Of a stretch of 39,316 nt of DNA, positions 1 to 7,497 are shown in pieces. The position numbers were made by a program, and so were the translations under genes. Below the pieces are notes generated by a model. It was not told the origin of the DNA. It made no database searches and was given only the letters and a program-made list of their open reading frames with translations. This stretch comes from Fibrobacterota bacterium. Lineage in GTDB: Bacteria > Fibrobacterota > Chitinivibrionia > Chitinivibrionales > Chitinispirillaceae. The stretch's first letter is position 1; each line of letters begins with the position of its first letter. The stretch spans positions 5,009 through 44,324 of the forward strand of contig PLTF01000064.1 of assembly GCA_003164335.1 (NCBI GenBank). Reading direction: 5' to 3'.

Positions 1-15
1 CCCAAAGCGGCCGGA

Positions 16-34
16 CCTCTCCCCCGGGGAGAGG
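16..34. repeat. short perfect palindrome near window edge
   Basis: CCTCTCCCC and GGGGAGAGG flank a single central base, so the site is a 19-bp perfect palindrome. It lies about 60 bases beyond the stop of the minus-strand gene at 98-1036. It could act in termination or be one more short dispersed palindrome, but there is no clear T tract on the minus strand. Confidence 0.35.
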
Positions 35-97
35 TTATATAAAAGCAAGATTAGCTCCCACCGTAAGTGAATATTATCAGGGTATCGATTCACTATT

Positions 98-1036
98 TCA
101 AAAAAGTATTTCATATTGGAGGGCTGCCAGTCCGTGAACAAAAACGGTATTATCTCCCGGTAAGGGAACCTGTTTCCGGTCACCGTTGATTCCCAGCGAA
201 TATTTTATTTCAAAAGTCCCGAATCCAGCGCCTGCAGTAACCAGTTTTCCAATGCCGAAGGAAAAGGATGGGATCCAGTTCCCGCCTGTTATTTTTACCG
301 TATCGGATGGTGCAGGAAAAGAATAGCTGGTCACCCCCTCAAATTTTTCATAAACATACCGCGGTCCCGCTCCAACGATAAAGTAAAAGGTGCTGCCGGC
401 CCCGGTCCTCGCAAGGATTTCGGTATACAGGGGAAACGAATAGTTGGCATAGCTGGTACCAACATTGGTCTGATCTCCGACAGAGCTTCCGTCTACATAA
501 ACGGTGCGCTCGAAATTCGAAAGGTAATTGCCATACAGCGATACCTGAGCCTCCAACTGCTCTCTAAAAGCGATTATTTCATTTGGCGCATAAACCAGGC
601 AGGAATTAACCTGGATCCCCCAGGTAAATGCGGCATTCGGATACAGGGAAAAATCGAGAAATGACCCACCCAATCCCCACTTTAATCGCTTCTCTGAAAA
701 ATTTCCGATTGAATCGCCGGTACTAAAAAAAGACTGAAAGGGCTTTATCAATACGTAATTGAAGATGTCTCCAAAGATGTCTCCAAACATATCCCCGAAA
801 CAACCCGAGCAGGCACTGCCCACATCCTTTGCGGAATCCCCCGGTGCGCATGCGCGACGGTCATGCTGTTCGGATCCCTGCGACTGATTTTGATCATTAT
901 CCTTTGGGACCAGGCGTATCGGACCGTACGTCGTATCGGAACCGGCACGAGCGGGCACCACAATGAAAAGCAGACCGAAAATGACCAGATATTTATTCAG
1001 GGAGATCGAAAATGCCGATGCACAGGAGTATTTCAT
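98..1036 (-). CDS. predicted outer-membrane beta-barrel protein, unrecognised family
   Basis: A 312-residue protein. I place the start at the ATG at 1036 because the next residues form a signal peptide: a basic N-terminus, a hydrophobic stretch around residues 16-28, and a likely cut after Ala-Arg-Ala (29-31). The reading frame stays open upstream to 1222, but that part runs through palindromic intergenic repeats. After the signal comes a low-complexity, Cys-containing linker with the tandem motif Gly-Asp-Met/Ile-Phe, encoded by near-identical 12-bp units near 765-800. The rest alternates aromatic and small residues and ends in Phe, as in outer-membrane barrels. I do not recognise the family, so barrel is an inference from composition. 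It lies about 490 bases downstream of argS on the same strand and may have its own promoter. Confidence 0.7.
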   Translation of the reverse strand: MKYSCASAFSISLNKYLVIFGLLFIVVPARAGSDTTYGPIRLVPKDNDQNQSQGSEQHDRRACAPGDSAKDVGSACSGCFGDMFGDIFGDIFNYVLIKPFQSFFSTGDSIGNFSEKRLKWGLGGSFLDFSLYPNAAFTWGIQVNSCLVYAPNEIIAFREQLEAQVSLYGNYLSNFERTVYVDGSSVGDQTNVGTSYANYSFPLYTEILARTGAGSTFYFIVGAGPRYVYEKFEGVTSYSFPAPSDTVKITGGNWIPSFSFGIGKLVTAGAGFGTFEIKYSLGINGDRKQVPLPGDNTVFVHGLAALQYEILF

Positions 1037-1522
1037 GGTCCGGATAAAAATAAATTGCCGCAGGAGTGGGCTTGAAACCCGCCCTGCAAATTCTTCACAA
1101 AACAACTGCTCTAATTTTGATTTTTCATCCGCGAAGCGATTGAACTCTTCCGGCGTGAAGCCGCAGGCAGAAGCCGCTTCGGCGCCCCCCCTTTCTAGGG
1201 GGGTAAAGGGATGATCTTTCAAGGATTTGTTGCCGTTTATGTGCTTTCTACCTTATGGGAGCGTTGCGGGGGTACGCGAGCGTTTGCCAAAGGCAAACAT
1301 CGCCGCGTACCTCCGCTGGAAGGGGTGTGCCTGAAGACGAGCTTTGGCGGCTTCAGGCCAGGGGAAACCCGCATAGCGAGGTTTCCCCCTCATAGGCATT
1401 TGACTTAAGCTCGGTTTCCTCACCTAAGCAGTAACCTTTAATCTTTACTTTTTTTCTTAACTTTTATTTTTTATCCTTCTTGTCTAATCCTTCATCCCTC
1501 AACCTTCATTATCCTCTTTTCC
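1037..1522. repeat. repeat-rich intergenic region with several hairpins
   Basis: No convincing gene lies here. The region holds at least four inverted repeats. CCCCCC/GGGGGG lies at about 1186-1203. A nested hairpin has GGTACGCG (1271-1278) pairing with CGCGTACC (1304-1311) and an inner GTTTGCC/GGCAAAC (1282-1288, 1292-1298). CCTGAAG/CTTCAGG is at 1330-1336 and 1351-1357, and GGGGAAACC/GGTTTCCCC at 1361-1369 and 1380-1388. The last hairpin is followed by a 25-base stretch (1397-1421) that recurs with few changes at 26512-26536. The end (1425-1510) is T-rich on the plus strand. The part from 1037 to 1222 keeps an open frame with the downstream gene, which I treat as chance or as a decayed coding fragment. 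Confidence 0.75.
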
Positions 1523-3211
1523 TTACATCTCCTCAATTTCTTCAATCCCCAAAAGCCACAAACACCGCTTCAATACCGCCCTGAAACTCTTTATGAGCGC
1601 AATCCTGAACCCCTCCTCCACGCTCCCGATCACCGGGCAGGCATGGTAGAATTCATTAAAGCACTGCGCAAGTTCGAAGGCATAAACCGCAATAACTGTC
1701 GGTGAAATTCTTCCGTAGGCGCTTTCAACAACATCCGGGAACGCCTGGATCTTCTTCACCAGCCGCACCTCCTGGGGTGCAAGATCCTTGATCTCGGGCA
1801 CAGTTTCCCTCGCTGCCTTCCGTAAAATCGACGAGGCCCGGGCATAGCTATACAACAGGTACGGCCCGGTATCGCCTTCGAAGGCAATCGCCTGCTTCGG
1901 ATCGAACACCATCGTTTTTGCGATGTCCACCTTCAGGAGCTGGTATTTGAGGGCAGCCAGAGCGATTTTCAGGCTCCGTTCCTTCATGGCATCTTCGGAG
2001 AGCGTGTAGCGTTCGCGCAGTTCGCCTTTTGCAAGGTCCTGCGTCTCAGCGATCAGGTCGTCTGCGTCGACCACGGTCCCTTCGCGTGACTTCATCTTGC
2101 CTTCCGGCAGTTCGACCATCCCGTAGGAGAGGTGCCTGATTTTTCCGGCTATCGGGTAGCCGAGCTTTTCGAGGAGCGCCTTGAGCACCGCAAAGTGGTA
2201 TTCCTGCTCGTTCCCGACGACATACAGGGAGAGATCGTACCCGTATTCCTCATTCTTCATGACCGCCAGGGAGAGATCCTGCACGATGTATACGGAGGTG
2301 CCGTCGGGACGCAGCAGCACCTTTTCTGCGCCCTCGGAAGCGGTATTGCCGATATCCGCGCATATGGCGCCGTCTTCACGCCGGAAAAATATTCCCCGGC
2401 CAAGACCGTCCGCGACGATCTCTTTGCCGCTTGTATAGATCCGGCTCTCGAAATACTCCTTATCGAATTTAATTCCGAAGAGGCGGTAGGTCGCCGCAAA
2501 GCCGTCGAGCGCCCAGGCATTCATTTTTCTCCAGAGCGCTACCGTTTCGTTGTCGCCGGCCTCCCATTTCCGCAGGAGCTCCTGCGCCCGGCCGTTCCAT
2601 GACTCGTCCGCGCGCGCCCTGGTATTGAACAGAACGTAATAGTCGCCCACGAAATGGTCCGACTTCTTTCCGGCGGTTTCGGGGGTCTCCCCGTGGCCTT
2701 CCTCCGCATAGGCAAGCATTGACTTGCAGATATGGACGCCGCGGTCGTTATTGATGGAACACCGCACCACCGCATTGCCGCAGAACGAAAGAATGCGGGC
2801 AACGCTTTCGCCGATGGCGATATTGCGGAGGTGGCCGAGGTGGAGCGGTTTGTTGGTATTGGGCGAGCCGAATTCCACCACCACGCGGCGCGCACATTCC
2901 GCCCCGCCGAAGTTGTCCTGCGAAGCAGCGGACAGCATCTCGCGGGCCATTTCACGGTGGTCAAGAAAAAAGTTCAGGTACCCCGACACTGCCTCTATCC
3001 GGCCGATGTACGGCGGGGTGGCCATTTTCTGCCGAAGTTCAAGCGCGATGGCGGCCGGATTTTTGCGGAATGTCCGCGCAAGCGGAAAACACGGAAAGGC
3101 GAAATCTCCAAGGGACTCCTGCGGTGGGATTTCGAGGAGCCGGGAAATTTCCCCGGCCGCCAGGTGCTCTCCGAGAACGGTGGACAGCAGGTCGACAATG
3201 TGGTGTTTCAT
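1523..3211 (-). CDS. argS: arginyl-tRNA synthetase
   Basis: A cytoplasmic class I enzyme that attaches arginine to tRNA-Arg. The 562-residue length fits the family. An N-terminal additional domain (about 1-85) that contacts the tRNA D-loop comes first. The catalytic domain has the HIGH-type motif His-Leu-Gly-His at 124-127 in the typical context SPNTNKPLHLGHLRN. A KMSK-type motif, Lys-Met-Lys-Ser, lies at 372-375, followed by Arg-Glu-Gly-Thr, the form common in bacterial ArgRS. A helical DALR anticodon-binding domain fills about 440-562. The ATG at 3211 is preceded by AAGGGA at a suitable distance. The gene starts 48 bases after the stop of the upstream coiled-coil gene on the same strand, so the two are probably co-transcribed. 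Confidence 0.97.
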   Translation of the reverse strand: MKHHIVDLLSTVLGEHLAAGEISRLLEIPPQESLGDFAFPCFPLARTFRKNPAAIALELRQKMATPPYIGRIEAVSGYLNFFLDHREMAREMLSAASQDNFGGAECARRVVVEFGSPNTNKPLHLGHLRNIAIGESVARILSFCGNAVVRCSINNDRGVHICKSMLAYAEEGHGETPETAGKKSDHFVGDYYVLFNTRARADESWNGRAQELLRKWEAGDNETVALWRKMNAWALDGFAATYRLFGIKFDKEYFESRIYTSGKEIVADGLGRGIFFRREDGAICADIGNTASEGAEKVLLRPDGTSVYIVQDLSLAVMKNEEYGYDLSLYVVGNEQEYHFAVLKALLEKLGYPIAGKIRHLSYGMVELPEGKMKSREGTVVDADDLIAETQDLAKGELRERYTLSEDAMKERSLKIALAALKYQLLKVDIAKTMVFDPKQAIAFEGDTGPYLLYSYARASSILRKAARETVPEIKDLAPQEVRLVKKIQAFPDVVESAYGRISPTVIAVYAFELAQCFNEFYHACPVIGSVEEGFRIALIKSFRAVLKRCLWLLGIEEIEEM

Positions 3212-3259
3212 GGCAATTCCCTTGCTACCGGCTCCCGAAGCGAAACCGGGGTGCTGCCG

Positions 3260-4993
3260 CTAACGCGGGGACTCGCCCGACTTAACGACCGTGAGCCGGA
3301 CCAGTTCATAGGTGTCTTTATCAAGATAAGCCTGCAGGAAGGCTTTTTCGTTTTCAAATTGCAGCGCCGCTCCCGCGAGGTCGTTACGATCGAGCAACCC
3401 GTAAATGGTTTCAATGATGGCGCGAGCCTTATCCTGGTTCTGCTGGTCGACGGATGACCGGGCAGCGCCGCCTCCCTGCCCCGGTGATGCGGTTGCGACC
3501 AGCTGAATTTCGTTTTGTCCGGAATCCCACTTCTGTTCGAGGAGCTGCTGAGCCGCTGCATCAAGGAGCGCATAGGCTTCGGGAATGAGGTACTGGCGAA
3601 GCTCCGGCTTCTTAGTTTCGAACAGGTCACCGGCGTCCCGGGGCTTGCCGTTCTGGATCAGAGCGTAAATGGCAGAAGAAATCCGCATGGCGTTCGTCCG
3701 GTTGGCTTGAAATTCAAGCTCGGCTTTTTTCTTCGCCGTAGCGTCCATGCTGTCGAGCCGGGCGAGTTCGAGCTTCTCGCGGGCCGCTTCGATCGCATCG
3801 ATGCTGTCCTGGCGGGCCCGCACCTTCCTGATCGCCTTCTGGCGCATTTCCTCGAATACATCGTGACTCGCTTCGGAATCCGATGCGGCCGCAACGGCAT
3901 CGACCTCCCGGCCCATGCTATTGTTCTTTTCGGTCGGGGAAGAGGAAGCCAGGATGGCCTGATCGATGCGCGCCGACTTATCCCGGCTGACGCCTGCCGG
4001 GTGTACAACCTTTTTCAGGTATTCACTCGCCGCATCGGTTCCCTTTGATTTCAGGATATCGAGATTTACCTGCACCAGCGAATCTTCGCAAAGCTTGAGA
4101 TCGCTGGTAAGTTGAATGAGTCGCCACGCACAGGCGCTGTCTTCGGCGATGAGGATCTGTCCCTTTATTACTGAGAGGCGATTTTCGGCATCGGCAAGGA
4201 GCGTGCGAGCCCTTCCGAGCACCGTAGCGGCGATGAATGCCTGAGCGCTGTCCGCCTCGCCCCGGATGACCTTGAGTTCCTCCACGGACTGGTCACAGGC
4301 CGATACCCGTGTTTCGAGGTTCCGGAACGTGGCCGGAGGAATTTCGAAATATTGCCGGTACCGGAGGCAATAGCGGAATTCTTCATCCGCCCTGGCGGCA
4401 TTGCCGTAAATCAAGGCCTCCTCAAGAGCGTCCACTGCTGCCCGCGAGATGGTCTTGAGGCGGCTTACAATCGATTTTCCCATCGTCCCGGCACGCTCCT
4501 GGTCAAGCACCTTCATCTGCGCCTGGAATTGCTGGAGCGCGGCGAAGTCGGGCCGGTCCTTTCCAACCTCCCGGTTAAAATCTTCGGCAACCTGGTCGAT
4601 GGTCTCCTTCCCCTTCTGCATTTTTTCCAGAACCAGATCTTTTTCTTCAAGGGTAATCTGCCCATCGAGCTCTTCAACTTTCCAGAGGACATAGGATTCA
4701 TTGGGATCCCCTTTTGCCTCTGCCCGGAGCCGCTGCCCCGCCGCCTTTGCATCGGCAATTGCCTTCTCCCGCGCAAACCCGACCCCATCGACCGAGGCGC
4801 CTTCGCTGAGAAGATAAATCGCCTGCATGATGGTCGTATCTATATAATCCTTGCTCAGGACTATCTTGTGCTCCTGAGCCGCCTCGGCGCCCATCGTTGT
4901 GTCCTGCAGTGAACAGACAGCAAAAACCGCAGCGGCAACGATGACCGCCCCCGGCACTACCGACGCAAAGAAAGAAATGGAAGCGTGCTTCAT
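3260..4993 (-). CDS. exported coiled-coil protein, function unknown
   Basis: A 577-residue protein from the ATG at 4993, chosen because it opens a signal-anchor or signal peptide (basic start, then a hydrophobic run over residues 5-27 ending in Ala-Val-Cys-Ser). The Cys could be lipidated, but the preceding residues do not match a strict lipobox. The open frame extends 16 codons further upstream to 5041, into the terminator hairpin, which argues against that start. The mature part is highly charged and mostly helical, rich in Glu, Ala, Lys and Arg, with coiled-coil-like stretches (for example about 60-140 and 360-440) and similar 'ALIQNGKPRDAGDLF'-type and 'GLLDRNDLAGAALQF' helical units near the C-terminus that suggest weak internal repeats. 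I recognise no catalytic motif. It sits between the OmpA terminator and argS. Confidence 0.8.
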   Translation of the reverse strand: MKHASISFFASVVPGAVIVAAAVFAVCSLQDTTMGAEAAQEHKIVLSKDYIDTTIMQAIYLLSEGASVDGVGFAREKAIADAKAAGQRLRAEAKGDPNESYVLWKVEELDGQITLEEKDLVLEKMQKGKETIDQVAEDFNREVGKDRPDFAALQQFQAQMKVLDQERAGTMGKSIVSRLKTISRAAVDALEEALIYGNAARADEEFRYCLRYRQYFEIPPATFRNLETRVSACDQSVEELKVIRGEADSAQAFIAATVLGRARTLLADAENRLSVIKGQILIAEDSACAWRLIQLTSDLKLCEDSLVQVNLDILKSKGTDAASEYLKKVVHPAGVSRDKSARIDQAILASSSPTEKNNSMGREVDAVAAASDSEASHDVFEEMRQKAIRKVRARQDSIDAIEAAREKLELARLDSMDATAKKKAELEFQANRTNAMRISSAIYALIQNGKPRDAGDLFETKKPELRQYLIPEAYALLDAAAQQLLEQKWDSGQNEIQLVATASPGQGGGAARSSVDQQNQDKARAIIETIYGLLDRNDLAGAALQFENEKAFLQAYLDKDTYELVRLTVVKSGESPR

Positions 4994-5039
4994 GGGTGTT
5001 TCACTGTTCGTGTAAAAGATTTGCAAAAACCGCCAATAC

Positions 5040-5073
5040 AAAAGGGTGAAGAGTATTGCTTCTTCACCCTTTT
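5040..5073 (-). terminator. Rho-independent terminator of the lipoprotein-OmpA operon
   Basis: A 13-bp perfect stem (AAAAGGGTGAAGA at 5040-5052, TCTTCACCCTTTT at 5061-5073) with an 8-base loop. The A/T ends of the arms provide a short U tract on either strand. It lies 31 bases past the stop of the OmpA-family gene and just before the next minus-strand gene. Confidence 0.85.
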
Positions 5074-5104
5074 GAACGGCGGTACCCGTTAAACCGGAAG
5101 GAGG

Positions 5105-7441
5105 TTAATACTTTGCTCCCTTGAGCTTGGCCTCCCTGATTCTTTCCTGGAACATGGTCTCTTCAACCTTCAGGGTCGAGTACTCCTGGGCGGTTTCGAT
5201 GAATTTGAACTCGACGCGGCGGTTAAGCGCGCGTCCGGCGGCCGTGTTATTGGTCGCGATCGGCCTGGTTTTGCCGTACCCGATAGCAATGATGGACGAA
5301 TCCGGAATACCCTTGGTAATCAGGTAGGTTCTGACCGAAGCAGCGCGAGCCGCGGAAAGCAGGAGGTTCAGGTCATCCCCTCCCCTGCTGTCGGTGTGAC
5401 CCTGGATTTCGTATCTGAGAAGCGGATACTGCTTCAGGAAACCAACCACATAGTCAAGAGCCGAGAAGGACGCGGGAAGAAGCTCGGCGCTGCCGGTCTT
5501 GAAATTGATATCGCGCAGCTTGGTATTGAGCACCTCCATCTCCTTGGCGGTCGGTTGTACCGTATCAACAACCGCTTTTTTCAAGGTATCCGGGCAACCG
5601 TCCTCGTCCAGATAGCCGTTGTAGTTTTCCGGCGCCTGCGGACACTTGTCAAGGCTGTCGGGAATCCCGTCCTTATCCTGATCGAACACCGGGCAACCGT
5701 CATTTTCCTTGGTCCCGGAGAGGTTCGGACACTGATCCATGGTGTCGGGAATACCGTCGGCATCGTTGTCATAGTCAGGGCATCCGTCCTCGTCCTGGAA
5801 TCCGTCCTTGTCCTCAGGGACATCGGGACACTTATCCACGGAATCGGGAATGCCGTCGTGATCGCGATCATACTCGGGCACCACGGTATATTTCGGCGGG
5901 AGTGTCATACCCCAATTGAACCCGAGTCCGCCGGCAGCCTCAAACCCGTTCTTGGGAACAAAATAAAAGGTTCCGACGGCCTTATACGCAGCATTTAACT
6001 GGAAATATTTGCAATTGAAACCGATGCCCAGTGCCGATGCAATCTGCTCGGGACCGCCGAGGACAAATCCCATACGCACCGGAACATACCCGTACAGAGC
6101 TCCGGCTTCGCCGCCGATCGAGAGACGCGGGATATAGGAACTACCCGGGTCCTCGGTGAACCCCTGCTCGTAATTGGCGCTGACATTTGCGTACTGAGCC
6201 AGATACCGCGTATTGGTTTGCGCAAGATCCCAGGTACGGGCATAGCCGATGTCCACTTTGAGGGGAAGCATGTAGGCAAAGCCGTTACCGTTGACCAGTG
6301 AGTCGTTCGTCGAGTCGGAGATGGACCCACCCTGGGACCGGAACAGGGAATCAAACCCCTTGGCGGATTTGTTCCCGAACTTATTGATAATATTGGCGGC
6401 ATTGTAGGCGGTGAGCGAGGCATTGTTAAGGTTGTACGTCACCGTCCGCACCTGGTTGAGCCAGAAAATGACTCCGAGATCCCGCACATTCACCGTAAGG
6501 GAACCCTTTTCATCGTAGAGAATACCGCCGATGTCGAGACCGATACCGTGGCCGGCGACCGGAGGCAATACGGTGTTTTTAAAGGGATCGCTGTACATCC
6601 ATGGACCCGACAGCCCCGTGCCTGCCGTCTGTACGGTTACGCTTCCGTGCCCGGTCACCTTGTTCGCCCCGTTCGACGTATCATACTTAATTGAGCTTCC
6701 CGGACTGGTTTCCGCATGGAAAAACTCATGCCCCATGATGTACTTGACATCGATACCTCCGGCGCCGTACCGGAGACCGAAGAAATTGTTCAGCGCAGGT
6801 ACCGTCACCGGAAGACCGACACTGAAGGTAAAATCGGTCGTCCAGAGTTCATCCGCCCGCATATTGGAAAAATCGAGGGTATTGCCGCGCTGAAGCCCGA
6901 CATTCGGGAGCTCAAACAGGACATCGAGAGCACCTGAAGACAACTTCAACTGGGCATCGGCATGGGTGGTAATATCGAAAGCGAACCGATTCAGCGCCAG
7001 GCTCGCAATCGTGACCTTTGCTCCGGCATATATAGTGGTCCCGTTTTTGAACAGGGAAGCGAGCTTGCTTGAATTATTGGCTATCCCCGCCGAATCGGAT
7101 GCGGACGTATTGATGCCGCTAATGCTGTTCGCCAATATCCGGGAGAGATACGAGGCAAGCTGCGTGGTATCGTTGGTCGGGTACTTGGTAAAAGGATTGA
7201 TAGCGAGGTTGGTGCTCCACAGCCCCGCCGCAAAATCCGTTACCGGCACCACCATGATCCCGCAGGTCGGAATTTTATCGACACCCAGAAGTGCCGGGTT
7301 CTCCTGCGGCGCTTCGGTCGAAATTCCGATTGCATTCTTCGTCTGTGTGCCCAGAGCGTTCGATGGATCATCATCAAGCGCGTACCCCAGTGAAAAGCCC
7401 GCAATCAGCAGCGCTGCCACTCCGTGGATGATTGTTTTCAT
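5105..7441 (-). CDS. OmpA-family outer-membrane protein with thrombospondin type 3 repeats
   Basis: A 778-residue outer-membrane protein. A signal peptide (about 1-21, ending in Gly-Tyr-Ala) leads into a long beta-rich region (to about 530) with no family I recognise. Acidic calcium-binding thrombospondin type 3 repeats follow, of the form DxDxDGIPDxxDxCPxxPE, with about five units. The C-terminal OmpA domain has the usual peptidoglycan-binding pattern (NFKTGSAELLPAS..., 'IQGHTDSRGGDDLN', 'LSAARAASVRTYLI', 'GYGKTRPIATN', 'NRRVEFKF'). The ATG at 7441 follows GAGGGG by 9 bases; an in-frame ATG at 7447 is only 3 bases from it, and other ATGs lie at 7474 and 7483. It is the second gene of an operon with the lipoprotein gene upstream (stop at 7498) and ends at a strong terminator. 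Likely role: tethering the outer membrane to the wall, plus an unknown surface or periplasmic function. Confidence 0.92.
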   Translation of the reverse strand: MKTIIHGVAALLIAGFSLGYALDDDPSNALGTQTKNAIGISTEAPQENPALLGVDKIPTCGIMVVPVTDFAAGLWSTNLAINPFTKYPTNDTTQLASYLSRILANSISGINTSASDSAGIANNSSKLASLFKNGTTIYAGAKVTIASLALNRFAFDITTHADAQLKLSSGALDVLFELPNVGLQRGNTLDFSNMRADELWTTDFTFSVGLPVTVPALNNFFGLRYGAGGIDVKYIMGHEFFHAETSPGSSIKYDTSNGANKVTGHGSVTVQTAGTGLSGPWMYSDPFKNTVLPPVAGHGIGLDIGGILYDEKGSLTVNVRDLGVIFWLNQVRTVTYNLNNASLTAYNAANIINKFGNKSAKGFDSLFRSQGGSISDSTNDSLVNGNGFAYMLPLKVDIGYARTWDLAQTNTRYLAQYANVSANYEQGFTEDPGSSYIPRLSIGGEAGALYGYVPVRMGFVLGGPEQIASALGIGFNCKYFQLNAAYKAVGTFYFVPKNGFEAAGGLGFNWGMTLPPKYTVVPEYDRDHDGIPDSVDKCPDVPEDKDGFQDEDGCPDYDNDADGIPDTMDQCPNLSGTKENDGCPVFDQDKDGIPDSLDKCPQAPENYNGYLDEDGCPDTLKKAVVDTVQPTAKEMEVLNTKLRDINFKTGSAELLPASFSALDYVVGFLKQYPLLRYEIQGHTDSRGGDDLNLLLSAARAASVRTYLITKGIPDSSIIAIGYGKTRPIATNNTAAGRALNRRVEFKFIETAQEYSTLKVEETMFQERIREAKLKGAKY

Positions 7442-7497
7442 TCGCATAAACCCCTCTTCATAGGTTGGTTTCATGTTAGGCATGAGGATCGGCTCGA

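Noticed and set aside
2132-3457. Long plus-strand frames opposite argS
   Set aside because: They are antisense shadows of a well-supported gene and show no family motifs.
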